From Cantharellus purpuraceus (lineage: Eukaryota > Basidiomycota > Agaricomycetes > Cantharellales > Hydnaceae): a stretch of 64,000 bases of DNA. The stretch covers positions 1,798,001-1,862,000 of the forward strand of contig JALBUN010000045.1 of the NCBI GenBank assembly GCA_025174535.1. Direction: 5' to 3'. Both the position numbers and the translations under genes were made by a program. How positions within the stretch are numbered: the first letter of the stretch is position 1; each line of letters begins with the position of its first letter. Below are positions 10,394-20,768 of this stretch, in pieces. The notes beneath the pieces are model-generated. The model did not search any database and had not been told where the DNA came from. It worked only from the letters and a program-made list of their open reading frames with translations.

Positions 10394-10550
10394 AGAGCAT
10401 GCCCTGCCTGACAAACTGGTTTTCAGTTCTTGAATCATGTACTGTAGGGCTCACAAGCGATATGTTACACGCACACTCCCTTGTCCATCAGACTGAAACC
10501 AAAACAGCCATGCCTGAAAACCCTTCTCAACTTCCAGCTAAACATGATGA
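10394..10550 (+). pseudogene. Start of family A pol, cut at an inversion junction
   Basis: The -1 frame relative to gag reads SMPCLTNWFSVLESC and on to about 10550. There it joins family C sequence of opposite strand. The next expected residues (PRLYLQSADIRR) are found on the minus strand just below 6017. Confidence 0.7.
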
Positions 10551-12034
10551 ATGAAACACCTATAGAAATTGGCAAATCCTAAGAAGGATTGCACGTCCTT
10601 GACTTTGCGAGGTTCTGGCCAATCTTGTATTACCTGGACTTTGCTGGAGTCCATAGTAAGTCTGTTTGGAGATAATATATATCCAAGGTACTCAACCGTG
10701 CTCTCGTGGAAAGAACATTTGTTGGCTTGAGCATACAGCTTGTGCTTCCGGAGTTGGAGAAGGACTTCACGGACATGGTTGCTGTGTTCATTGGAGTTGT
10801 CAGAGTATATCAGGATATCGTCCAAGTACACGAGGACGCATATATCCAGGAGGTCGGAGAAGATATCATTCATAAGACGCTGGAATACTGCCGGAGCGTT
10901 GGTAAGTCCAAAGGGCATAACACACCACTCAAACGAGCCGTAGCAAGTGTGAAACACAGTCTTCCATTCGTCACCTTCATGAATCCGGACAAGGTGGTAA
11001 GCATGCCGGAGATTGATTTTGGTGAAGAATCGAGCCTTTCGAGGACTGTCAAGCAAATCGGAGATGTGAGGAAGTGGATAATGGTCTTTTTTGGTGATTT
11101 TATTGAGACCCCTGAAATTGATGCAAAGTTGGAGGGATCCATCTTTTTTCTGAATGAAAAAGACTGGAGCACTGCCCAGAGATCAGGTCGGCTGGATGAA
11201 ACCATAAGATAGGTGCTCATCAATGAATTCTCAAAGAGCCTGGAGTTTGCTCTGGGACAAGGAGTAGATTGGACCAAAAGGAGGAGATGTTCCATCTTCC
11301 ATTTCAATCTTCAAATCGTACGGCTTGTGAGCGGGTAGTGTGTCAGTATGGGTTTTGCTAAAGACATCTGTGAATTCGTGATATTTGGTTGGAACGTTTT
11401 TCATGTTGACTGGAGGGTCCTCAGAGTTCTTTGGAACTGTTGAGGAGATGAACAACTTGAATGTTTGCACGTCGGCTCAGGAAGAGTCACAGGCGAAGGC
11501 TGCTGCGTTGATGAAAGCTATTTTCAGAGCAACGGGTGGAGACGGAGTTATGGAGTTGAGTAGAGCTAATGCTACCAACTCAGATGGCGCCAAGGATTTA
11601 GTCTCTATTGGAGTTCAGAACAAGATACTGCCCAATACCCAGTCAATCAACGGATTGTAGCAGGTGAGCCAGTTGTGTCCCAGAACTGCCAAGCAACTAA
11701 CATCCAACAGAGTTACATAGAAAGTAATGGAGTGGCAATTCAATTGTGGAATTGATAACAGAGTTAGAGGACCCATTGAAAAGCCGTAATGGAATCGGAG
11801 TGATGTCTTTAGACCAGAGATGATGTCCGGAGACAAACAAAGTGTCAAGGAAACAGTGAGTGGAACCGGAGTCCACTAAGGTTGGGATCGGAGTTAAGGG
11901 AATGAGATTGGAGGTAAGTCAGAGTGTCAAGGAGTTAGGATCAGAAAGAGCAGATGTGTTGAGACGTAGCTCTGTGAAAACACCGATGAGTTCAACACAA
12001 CCCTTGTTTGATGCCAGAGTCGGAGGGTTGCTTA
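10551..12034 (-). pseudogene. Family C pol, 5' part (protease and reverse transcriptase)
   Basis: Minus strand: protease with [10 protein letters not shown] (about 11860) and [16 protein letters not shown] (11680-11630), a linker (KYHEFTDVFSK), then RT with [29 protein letters not shown] and catalytic YLDDIL (about 10800). It ends at FLGFANFYR/FIH near 10551. The rest of pol is at 6014-8081 on the plus strand. The protease-RT linker has several stops and frame changes; RT itself (10551-11056) is open. Confidence 0.85.
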
Positions 12035-13158
12035 TTATTTTTTTGGCTCCATAGCCTTGGCTTCGGAGCTCTTGTTGGACTTGTTGTCCGTCAAGGCAGC
12101 ACGGGCTTTCGTGGCTGCAGAGGTGGTCTTTGGACAATCCTTGGCAACGTGACCTATTCGTCCACAGAAGAGGCAGAGACTCTGCTTGATATGACGTTGT
12201 CGTTCCTGTAGAGTAAGTTTACCGTCTTTACCAAGCTTGGTAGAGAGGTCGGGGGTCTGTTTGGAGTTCTGGAGGTAGAGGCTGTGGGGGTGGATCTGGG
12301 GTTTCCAGATTTACTGGAGTTGGGCTGCTCCTTGTTGTTGCTGCCCTGGGTGTTAGGAGGTGGACTTGCCCTTGTCGTTGGACTTGTCCTGGTTCTTGCC
12401 CAAGGCGGTCTCATGAGCTACCTCGGAGCATCGTTCCCAGTACCGAGCATCAATGGACTGTGCTAGAGTCCAGAGTTCGGCTAGGGTGACGGGTTTGCCT
12501 ACTCTGGCGACCTTGTCCTTAATCCAGGACGGGAGGCCATTGTATAACTGGTGTTGGAGTGCAGCGTTTCCCCATTGGACATGAGCAGCTAGTCAATTGA
12601 AATCAACTAGATACTTAGTGATCCTCTGGTTATCACACATTTGGAGATTCTCGAGTTCAGCCTCGGCTTCGGCCTCCGGGTCATGAGGTCCGAAGTTGGT
12701 TTTCAACTTGGACACGAACTTGGAGTAGTTGTCTAGCTGAGAGGCTTCGGAATCGGAGGTTAGGGTGGGTTCGAACCAGTCGAGTGCAGTTCCCTTCAAA
12801 TAGCATAAATAACTTTAGCACTATCATTGGAGAATGCATCAGGACGGTCATGGAAATTGAGGGTACATTGTGTGAAGAAAGGCTGGAGTTTGTGGGAATT
12901 GGATCCATCAAAGGTATCTGGTTCTCGGACCTTGGTCTGAGCAGAAGACTTCTTCGCAGATGATATGGAGTTAGCCAACATACTGAGGGCTTCCGCAAGG
13001 TTAGGGATTGGGACGGATGATGGATTGGCTGGAGGAGTGCCTTCCTGGAGGTTAGCCTCGAGCTCCTGGTCAGATGATGGTGCTTCTCCAGGGACTTCCT
13101 CAATGGTAGCAGGTGGTACTCCCGCTTGGATGGAGGTCTGGGTGCTTCGGGGTGGCAT
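12035..13158 (-). pseudogene. Family C gag (frameshifted)
   Basis: From ATG 13158 the frame runs through EPDTFDGSNSHKLQPFFTQ, matching family B Gag. It breaks near 12800 (an indel before LKGTALDWFEP), with in-frame stops near 12597 and 12400. The zinc knuckle is CLFCGRIGHVAKDC (about 12165-12125). It ends in EPKK at TAA 12035-12037, directly after seven A residues. Pol follows in the -1 frame. Confidence 0.8.
12038..12044 (-). promoter_or_regulatory. A7 slip site at family C gag/pol junction
   Basis: On the minus strand the gag codons CCA AAA AAA TAA contain an A-AAA-AAA heptamer in the gag frame, immediately before the stop. A -1 slip there enters the protease frame (GAKKIISN). The same arrangement is in family B at 34622-34631. 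Confidence 0.55.
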
Positions 13159-13177
13159 GACGATTTGAGGGTGTAAA

Positions 13178-13186
13178 TTCATATAT
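13178..13186 (-). promoter_or_regulatory. Predicted self-priming primer-binding site, family C
   Basis: The minus-strand sequence just inside the LTR contains ATATATGAA, complementary over 9 nt to TTCATATAT at 13489-13481. The AT-rich match is weaker evidence than in family A, but position and spacing agree. Confidence 0.45.
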
Positions 13187-13188
13187 AC

Positions 13189-13782
13189 TGTTAAGTGCTG
13201 AAAACTCGGAGTTTAAAGGAGTAGCTGGTGTTTGGATACTAGTGAGGAAGGGGATGGGACTTTACTGTTCCAGTTCAACCGGAGACAGATGGGGACAAAT
13301 AACTATTGAGTCGGATCAAGTGGACTTGGCTTCAACTTATGTGTTGCACCCCCTTGAATCGTTGGTCCAATATTTCGGAGTTCAGAGTATGGAGTTGGAT
13401 CAAAGATCCAGAATTCGACTTGTCAAGAAGGTACTTGTCAAGAAGCTAGTAACCAAGAAGCTGATGGGGAATCTTAGTCAATATATGAACTACTGTAACA
13501 TACAAGAAGTAGCCTGTATAAGTATGTAGAGAATTGAATGGTAAAACTAAAAGCGATAAGACAATAAGACTAATATGGAATACAACATGGAAAGGAGTTC
13601 AGAGTTCAGACTCATGTCCGAACTAATACCAAACAATTAGAAAGTATAACGGTTGTTGTAACCCATAAGAAGAAGACTACTAATGAGGAGAACAATGGTG
13701 GGGTCCGGAGTTGACGGAGGTGGAGTTGATGGAGGTGGAGATGGAATCCGGAGATCGGAACTTGGTGTTACAGGATGTAACA
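13189..13782 (-). repeat. 5' LTR of family C (minus strand)
   Basis: 594 bp on the minus strand from TGTTACATCC (13782) to CTTAACA (13189), giving 5-bp inverted ends TGTTA..TAACA. It matches the plus-strand LTR at 15135-15729. A TATA-like TATACA starts at 13520 and TTCATATAT (13489-13481) lies 31 nt downstream, complementary to the primer site at 13178-13186. Confidence 0.88.
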
Positions 13783-13970
13783 AGATTCTGGACTCCAAGA
13801 TCAACAAGAGATGAAAATGTAAACTGCAATACCTTGTCAAGTGGGCAGGATATGAAGGAACAGATGAAGAAACCTCCTGGCTACCAGCTTTGGAACTAGG
13901 ACATGTGACGGAGATTATCTCTGATTTCCACCAGGCCTATCCTCATAAACATGGCCCCATATTGCTTTGA
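13783..13970 (+). pseudogene. Family C chromodomain remnant (second copy)
   Basis: The plus strand reads ILDSKINKR, a TGA where copy 1 has CGA, then KCKLQYLVKWAGYEGTDEE and SDFHQAYPHKHGP. It matches the end of C pol at 7893-8081. Everything 5' of it was replaced by the minus-strand C LTR at 13782. Confidence 0.8.
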
Positions 13971-14014
13971 TTCACCCCGGTTTTTCTCCAAGAAAACCAG
14001 TCATTCACTAGTCA

Positions 14015-14988
14015 TCATGTTCTCCAGATACATCCCTTCTCCTCTATCTCTGATTCTCCTACACCCAACTCCTCTGATTCTCCATCCACTGTTCCCTCCT
14101 TCTCCAAATTCTCTGATTCCAACTCCTGCTCCCTAAGCATCCTATCTATCTCCTCCCATGACCACCACCTCTCATCATCCAACCTATTGAGATTCTCTGT
14201 GGAGTCCCAAGATCCTGAGGAGTTTGAGTCCATGTCATATACAGTGCCCATAGCTTCCAGCTCCAGTGCATCCAACTCCCTTTGGAGCAGACCCCATCTC
14301 TGTCCTGTCATATAGTGGTGGAACATCCCTGCGAGTTCACCCATATAGGTCTTGATGTCCTGGAGAGCCATGTTTGTCCTTTTGGCATGCTCAGAAACCT
14401 CAATTAATCAACAGGCCACAGCAGCTGTGTTAATACTAACATCCTGCATGGCTTTGACCAATGCAGGAGGAATGGCCTCCATGGTAGGACCCATACTTGT
14501 GGCTCTAGTCTGTCAATGCTTGGGAGAAGGGTCCACCACACTGCTGCCCTCCTTGCAATCGCATTTCCATCAAGGAGGAGCACTACCTTTTACCTCACAT
14601 TTCAGCTGGTTTGACTGGCATGTGAGGCATGAGTGAGATTTTCCAGTCTAGGAAACAAAAAACAATAATCAGTATGATATCCAAAAAATCTAGTCACTGT
14701 TTCACTCACTGTTGCCCACTTGCACACATTGTTGTGCTTGACACATGTATTGCATACGAGGTCCAGTTTGGATTCCTCATCCAGATCCCTGACCACTTAC
14801 CCTTTTAATGCCCTTTTCTTTGCAGCCTCTGCCCTGACTCAAGCCACCTCAGCAGCCCTCTTGTGAGCCGCTTCCTCCCTTGTGATCCTCTTCTCCTCTT
14901 CCACCTTCTTTTTCTCTGCAGCATCAGCCTCAGCAATCAACTTATCCAACTTGGTGTGTTGCTGGCAAAGTTCTTCAGCAGAAGGCAT
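14015..14988 (-). pseudogene. Antisense Zn2Cys6-type gene of family C, second copy (5'-complete, decayed)
   Basis: ATG at 14988 lies about 145 bp inside the 3' LTR. The N-terminus is a charged coiled coil (MPSAEELCQQHTKLDKLIAE, then a Lys/Glu-rich helix). Then come VVRDLDEESKLDLVCNTCVKHNNVC, an intron (about 14641-14706, GTGAGT..TTCCTAG) at the same site as in 8140-8898, and SCLTCQSNQLKCEVKGSAPP. Spliced spacing is C-x2-C-x6-C-x10-C-x2-C-x6-C. A conserved acidic C-terminus follows. In-frame stops (for example near 14850, 14515 and 14405) show this copy is dead. Confidence 0.72.
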
Positions 14989-15134
14989 ATCAGATGGTGG
15001 TAAGAGATAAGGAGAGAGGCAACATGTGTTTAATAAACTGGCCAGCCTCGTGCACCAATTCAAAATGCATATGCCAACAATTTTCCCATGATGCTGACTA
15101 AAGATCTTGTGGGCTTGATCTAGAAGGGAGATAC

Positions 15135-15729
15135 TGTTACATCCTGTAACACCAAGTCTGATCTCTGGATCTCCATCTCCATCTCCATCTCCTTCATCTC
15201 CATTCTCCATCAACTCCACCTCTGTTAACCCTGAACTCCATTATTGTTCTCTTTATGTGTAGTTTTTTCTTATGGGTTACAACAAACCTTCTTTTTATAT
15301 TGCTTAGTATAGTTTGGACTTGGGTCTGAACTCCAAATTCCTTTCCATGTTGTACTCCATATCTGTCTTATTGTCTTATTGCTATTAGTTTCATCATTCA
15401 ATTCTCCACATACTTATATGGGCTACTCTCTGTCTATTACAGTAGCTCATATATTGACTAAGATTTGCCCCATCAACTTCTTGGTTGCTAGCTTCTTGAC
15501 AAGTACTTTCTTGACAAGTCAAACTCCAGATCCTTGATCCAACTCTGGACTCTGAACTCCAAAAGATTGGACTGACAATCTGAGGGGGCACAACACACAA
15601 GTTGAAGCCAAGTCCACATTGCCCCATTCTGTCTCTGGTTGAACTGGAACAGTAAAGTCCCCTCCCCTTCTTCACTAGCAGCCAAACTCCAGTTACTCTA
15701 TTGAACCTCTAGTTTCCTAGCCCTTAACA
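15135..15729 (+). repeat. 3' LTR of family C (plus strand)
   Basis: 595 bp, TGTTACATCC..CTTAACA, preceded by the polypurine stretch GAAGGGAGATAC (15123-15134). Sequence after 15729 is family B protease, so this C copy had inserted into a B element; the matching left target site is lost. Confidence 0.88.
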
Positions 15730-16638
15730 CTCTGATTATTCAATGGCACTACTAATGCTGTTATTTTGCAAACTATAGATTTGTCTATCTGTTTTTCTGT
15801 CAGAGAAATCCAGACCATTACATTCTATGTTACTCCACTTGATTCCAGCCATTCTGTGGTTCTCAGACACAATTGGCTCACCTGCTACAATCCATTGATT
15901 GACTGGGCATTGGGTCATATCACATTCCATTCTCCAGTACAGGCTGTGTCATCCTTGATGTCACCAGCAACTCTAGGTGCAAAATCATCTTCTGCCTCCA
16001 CTGACTCCACTCTGATAGATACTCCATCTACCCCTCCATCTATATCAATAGTGGACACTATGGCCTTTGCCAGACTAAGCAAACTGGACAGATCACAAAC
16101 ATTCCAGGTTCACCTCTCCAATCTGATTCTTCTTGCCATCCACTCTGCTTGATCAGCTTTGCTGGACCTATCTATGATTCCTAAGGAGTACCATGAGTTC
16201 ACTGATGTGTTCAGCAAGTCCAAAGCCAACTCTCTAGCAGAACACTGACCATACAATCTCAAGCTTGAGTTGAACAACAACTCTGCCCCTCCGCTTGGCC
16301 CTATCTACTCTCTATCCCAAAAAGAGCTCGTGGCTCTCTGAACATTCATAGACAAGAACTTGGCCATGGGCTTCAACCACCATCCCTATCCCCCCACAGG
16401 GCTCCAGTCCTATTTGTCTGCAAGAAAGATGGATCACTCCACTTATGTGTTGATTTCTGTGGACTCAACAAAATCACCAAGAAAGACCAGTACCCAATAC
16501 CCTGTACTGCAGACCTGCTCAAGAGTCCATGCAAAGCTAAGATCTATTCCAAAATATATCTCCAACATGCCTATCATCTAGTCTGTATCTGAGAAGGTGA
16601 CAAATGGAAAACAACCTTCCACACTCAATATGGATCTT
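15730..16638 (+). pseudogene. Family B pol fragment (protease to RT start)
   Basis: This matches B at 34870-35785: [43 protein letters not shown], then the RT start (KITKKDQYP). Many TGA/TAG interruptions are present. It ends at 16638, where a B LTR begins. Confidence 0.8.
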
Positions 16639-17163
16639 TGTTATGACTATATTCATTAACACCCAGATCCCTGTCCAATCCACTCAGATCCCTGCACACA
16701 TGAAATCTATACTCCATTTGGGAACCATCACATCTCCATTTAGTCTGTCTGATTGTCACTGTCGATCTCGCTCATCCACCTCCAGTTCTGATTGATGCAT
16801 GAGCATCACCATAGGAACCTGGACATCCATCCCCATTGGACTTGGACATATTCACATAAGGCTGCCTCAGAGGCCCATCACTGGAGTAATTATTATTAGA
16901 TTTCAAATATGTATTTAAAGTTGCCTGACTGGGGACTTCATTCCCCAGTTCGAATATTGAATCACACCTAGCTCCTAAGTCTGATCCAAACTGTTGAAGT
17001 CATACTCTGTCTCTGAAATCTTGGACACAGGTATTAGTGAGGGTGTAGCATATAAGCTGAAGCCAAGTCTGTTCTGACCCCACGATGCACCCTGATCCCA
17101 GTTCTGACTCCAACCCAGACTCCAAACCAAACTCTGACCTCCAATTGGACCTAGTGCATAACA
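16639..17163 (+). repeat. 5' LTR of a truncated family B element
   Basis: 525 bp, TGTTATG..GCATAACA, with TATTTAAAG at 16912 and CAGTTCGAATAT at 16946-16957, 34 nt downstream. The latter pairs with the adjacent primer-site sequence 17166-17177 (11 of 12 bases; the mismatch is a CpG transition). Confidence 0.88.
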
Positions 17164-17195
17164 GTATATTCAAACTGCCATACTCACTCCTACCA

Positions 17196-17522
17196 ATGCC
17201 ACAATCCACCACCAATTCCAAATGTGCACGAACCATTGAGGTGCCCACTCCCAGCATCAACACCATCCCTGAGGTCATCAAAGAACTGATGGGCCATATA
17301 GAGACTGTCAATGAAGAGGACAATACTCCACCCTCCCTGAATCTGGTGCAGGCCATCTCCCTGCTCACCAGCAGCATCCATACCCCACAAGCTCCTAAGT
17401 CCCAGACCAAGGTCCAGGAACCCAACCCATTTGACAGTTCCAATCCACACAAGCTCCAACCATTCTTGATGCAATGCTGGTTGGATTTCTGCAACTGCCC
17501 TGACACGTTCACATCCAATCAG
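17196..17522 (+). pseudogene. Family B gag, 3'-truncated
   Basis: From ATG 17196 the frame encodes PQSTTNSK, then IPEVIKELMGHIETVNEEDN and HKLQPFLMQCWLDF. It matches the B Gag N-terminus at 33489-33830. It is cut at 17522 by a family D LTR. Confidence 0.8.
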
Positions 17523-18155
17523 TGTCAGTTCGCTTATGGAATAGATCCTATAAGCCTGCACACAATGGTCCTAGCAAACAGATGGTGTGTAATGCAGTTG
17601 TCCAGCACACCAAAGAACAGTCAGGCCAAGGGGTAGCACTGAGTAATGGGTAAGTGTAATAGTGCTCTGTGTCTGGTGAGGGTGAATGAAGAGAGTGCTG
17701 ATGAGCTGATTTATAGTGCTCTGTGACTGGAGGATGATGGGGAGTGAAAAGGACAGTCAAGATGGTAGATCACACTCTGGGACTTTCTAGCGAGATGGTT
17801 GATCATGCTCTGTCACTGGAGGACGATGGGGAGCCTGGTTAAGAGGTACACAAAAGCTGGTTTCAGGAGATGTGACCTCTCAGTGGCAGAGGGAAATCTG
17901 ATTGTTGAACCAAGGTGCTTTACCTCAGTGTAGAGCTGATGGATTGTGATGTAGAGTGTAGAGCATAGACTTAGAGCATGGACTTTGACTTTAGGGCGTT
18001 GGCTGAAAACTTGTTGATTGATCCAAAAGGTGAAAACTAGTGCCCTTTTATATACAAATCCCCAGGGCACAATGACACAATATGAGGAGCAAATGATGCA
18101 ATATGATGCAAGAAATGCTGATCAAGCCAGCTGATGAAGTGTGTGAAGTTAAACT
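17523..18155 (-). repeat. Family D LTR, partial copy 1
   Basis: Starts TGTCAGTTCGCTTATGG and matches 18389-18915 and 30141-30680 until about 18155. It reads as an LTR on the minus strand, with a TATATAAAAG box near 18050. The right part is missing. Bases 18156-18281 match nothing else I can see. Confidence 0.75.
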
Positions 18156-18281
18156 TCAAGGAAATAAGATTCTCTAAAGTTCTACATGTACCCACATTGC
18201 GAAATAACCTACTAGCAGTCATTTGCCTCTCTACCCACCATGCATTCATACCAATATCACCAAAGAATACATCTCCTTTTC

Positions 18282-18388
18282 TGTCAGGGTTCATATGACT
18301 CAGTTTCTATTTTTAGTCCCTTTCTTATCGCCCCTATCAGCACAGCCTGTTAGGGTGCACTCTCCTATCTCTCTGTTTTGGAACCCGC
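18282..18388 (+). repeat. Fragment of a diverged family A LTR (5' end)
   Basis: TGTCAGGGTTCATATGAC and the CCCCTATCAG / CAGCCTGTTAGGGTG segments match the first ~100 bp of the A LTR. It is truncated by the D LTR starting at 18389. Confidence 0.7.
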
Positions 18389-19110
18389 TGTCGGTTCGCT
18401 TAAGGAATAGATCCTATAAGCCTGCGCGCAACGGTCCTAGCAAGCAGACGGTGTGTAACGCAGTTGTTCAGCACTCCAAAGATCAATCAGGGCGAGGGGT
18501 ACGTAACAGGGAAGTGGGATAGTGCTCTGTGGTTGGATGAGGATGGGAGCAAAAGGTCGGTCCCGATGGCTGATCGTGCTCTGTGACTGGATGACAATGC
18601 GGAGCCCGGTTGGGAGGTACGCGAAAGCTGGTTTCAGGAGAATCAACCTCTCGGTGGCGGAGGGAAATCTGATCGTTGAACCAAGGTGTTTTACCTCAGT
18701 GTAGAGATGATGGATTGTGATGTAGAGCGTAGAGCGTAGACTTAGAGCGTGGACTTTGACTTTAGAGCGTTGGCTGAAAACTTGTTGATTCATTCCAAAG
18801 GCGAAAACTAGCGCCCTTTTATATACAAATCCCCAGGGCACAACGACACAATATGAGGAGCAAATGATGCGATATGATGCAAGAAATGCTGATCAAGCCA
18901 GCTGACAAAGCGTGTGAAGTTGAACTACTAAAGGGGGTAATCATGGAGAAATGAAATGACAGATAGGGGTAATCTTTGTAAGAATAGGGGGTGATGAGTA
19001 ATAAAAGAACCAAAAATAGAACAAGGATGAGTAAGTCGTGTATGAATGAATTAAAAGATGAAACAGGGGTGAGTCATATAAAAGAACAATAGAAACGTCC
19101 ACCAATACCA
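18389..19110 (-). repeat. Family D 3' LTR, copy 2
   Basis: On the minus strand it runs from about TGGTATTGG (19110) to AACCGACA (18389). The start is inferred from a preceding purine run (AGGGAAGA), so the right boundary is uncertain. A TATATAAAAGGGC promoter motif lies near 18815-18827. A family D accessory ORF lies immediately inside it. Minus-strand frames such as 18437-18841 are LTR sequence, not a gene. Confidence 0.7.
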
Positions 19111-19163
19111 TCTTCCCTACGGCTCCGAAGGTTAATTGACCCTGAGTCACATGAGGACTTCCG

Positions 19164-19598
19164 TCAGCATCCACAACAAATACTCCTTATTGTCTTAGTG
19201 ATCCGTCTCCATATGGTATCCCGTTCCAAGAGTATTTGGTCCCTTTGCCTGACACGATGTAACCTGAGTCGGATTGAAGTGGGAGGATAGGTCAGCGATG
19301 GTGACCGAAATTCTACCTCACGTTCGACTCTTCTATCCGTGTTACGATATAGAGGTGAAATGTCGAGGAATGTATATGGTTCAATGGAATTGTGAAAGAA
19401 TATGGGATCGCCAATGGCATAAGAGAGACATGGTGGGGATCTTGGACGTTGAAAGAGTTTTGGAAGTATTTTGACATGTGGAGGTGGCTTAACATGCCCG
19501 TGGAGCTCAGCGTATTTTTGATAGTCCTCGGTGTCCAGAGACCAGTGTGACGTATTATTAGAAGTGATGTTGGAGAGGGGAATAGAATGGGAAGCCAT
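19164..19598 (-). CDS. Family D accessory ORF (best copy)
   Basis: An intact 144-residue ORF from ATG 19598. It is predicted soluble: a Ser/Asn-rich start, DTEDYQKYAELHGHVKPPP, the core YAIGDPIFFHNSIEPYTF, and an Arg/Gln-rich C-terminus (RVRQRDQILLERDTIWRR) ending in CCGC. It lies between pol and the 3' LTR on the sense strand and has its own AT-box about 120 nt upstream. Two further D copies (23586-23905, 30926-31333) and a family A relative (1905-2174) show that the gene belongs to the elements. I recognise no domain. It occupies the env position but has no transmembrane segment. Confidence 0.65.
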   Translation of the reverse strand: MASHSIPLSNITSNNTSHWSLDTEDYQKYAELHGHVKPPPHVKILPKLFQRPRSPPCLSYAIGDPIFFHNSIEPYTFLDISPLYRNTDRRVEREVEFRSPSLTYPPTSIRLRLHRVRQRDQILLERDTIWRRITKTIRSICCGC

Positions 19599-19716
19599 GT
19601 GAATGATGATGAAAGGATCGGTGTGAATAGAAGGCTGATAATGATCGATGGCGATGAAACACGAGTGATGATCGATGGCTCGAATTAGAGACTGAGGTGG
19701 ATAGGGAGTTGCGGCG

Positions 19717-19727
19717 CTATTTAAAAG
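19717..19727 (-). promoter_or_regulatory. TATA-like box for the family D accessory ORF
   Basis: The minus strand reads CTTTTAAATAG about 120 nt upstream of ATG 19598, after the end of pol. The same box is conserved upstream of the other two D copies (near 24000 and 31460). Confidence 0.45.
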
Positions 19728-19814
19728 TTGATACGAAAAGACGCTGGCGGAGTTGGACTGTCAGAGTGGTTCGATATGCGTCCTCGATGCGTCCTGGCTC
19801 GTCAACGCAAGGTA

Positions 19815-20315
19815 GATACTACACTCACGCCCAAAGCAGGACAATCACTACTTCGAGTGCAATTGAATACAGTTACACAACTGTAAGCGACCCTTGAACT
19901 GGACAATCAACAGTTACTGAGATATAGAGGATGACACTGTATGTCACTCTAGTCACACTGATGTGCAGATGATGGGGTAGAAATGGTTATTTATTCAGAG
20001 GCAGAATGGGCTCCTTTTATATTGTATTTACAGGGGCTGACTAATACTACTGGAAACTTCTACCTATTAATAGATGGAAACTACTGGAAGCTAGTGGAAT
20101 ATGTGAGAAGGGGGTGGAAGTTTCCTAGCCAATGAGCTGCTTGGATTTGCTCTGACTCATGGCATGAGTCATGGATGGAGTCATAGTGTGACTCAGAGCA
20201 GGAGTCATAGTATGAGTAATCACAGGAGTCATGGTATGAGTCATGGAAGGAGTCATAGCATGAGTCATGGCAGGAGTCATTGCATGAGTCATTACTCAAA
20301 TAACTCGGTCAATAC
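19815..20315. repeat. Unclassified AT-rich segment with a GAGTCAT tandem array
   Basis: No protein is recognisable. 20155-20300 is a degenerate array with GAGTCAT every 12-13 bp, giving a spurious DSCYDS/HSMSHGRS repeat in translation. A TTTTATATTG box lies near 20015. It leads directly into repeat E (20316) and may be the rest of the same LTR-like element. Confidence 0.5.
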
Positions 20316-20768
20316 TTCGTTTCCTGGGCTGATTAGCACAGCTATGGGTAGGCACAGCTTCTATTGAACTCTCCACTGAAAATGGAGTCAGGAGGTACAG
20401 TGGTTGCAAAGATATTGAGGATTTACTGGCAGTGATGACCAGATTGAGTCGGAGATTGAAATGAGTCATGTGATCGAAAATGAGTCAGTTGTCCGGGTGA
20501 CTCCGGGTGACTTTGGGGCTGCTGACATCTGCGAAGGTTTGTGGGTCCATGTGGGTCCCAAAACTTCGCCCAGCAGAACAATAAGTTTGTAGACTCATTT
20601 CTGCATGGAAAATTCCTGAAAAAATATAAAAAAAAATAGAGAATATTTGAATGGCCCTGAATCAAGAGAAAGCAGCACATATATGCTGATATTTTAAGGC
20701 CATGAAGCGAAATTGTACAGTTTCGGGACTTTAAACAAGATCTTTTAAGGGAAAACCAGTTCCCATAC
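20316..20768. repeat. Dispersed repeat E, copy 2
   Basis: Direct repeat of 1-450, with a few substitutions and small A-run indels near 20620. It joins a diverged family A LTR at 20769. Confidence 0.75.

Noticed and set aside
1324..10550. Both halves of family A as one insertion with a target duplication
   Set aside because: The internal breakpoints fit together, but outer flanks (GTCAT on the element strand at 1323, ACCTC at 8898) differ, so a single clean insertion is not supported.
10706..11212. 168-residue plus-strand frame
   Set aside because: It is antisense to the family C reverse transcriptase, with no cysteine cluster, promoter or conservation of its own.
18437..18841. 134-residue minus-strand ORF, also at 30189-30605 and 17813-18070
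   Set aside because: It lies wholly inside the family D LTR, spans its TATA box, and recurs only because the LTR is repeated.
20155..20300. Possible CRISPR-like array
   Set aside because: Units are 12-13 bp with no unique spacers, and the genome is eukaryotic.
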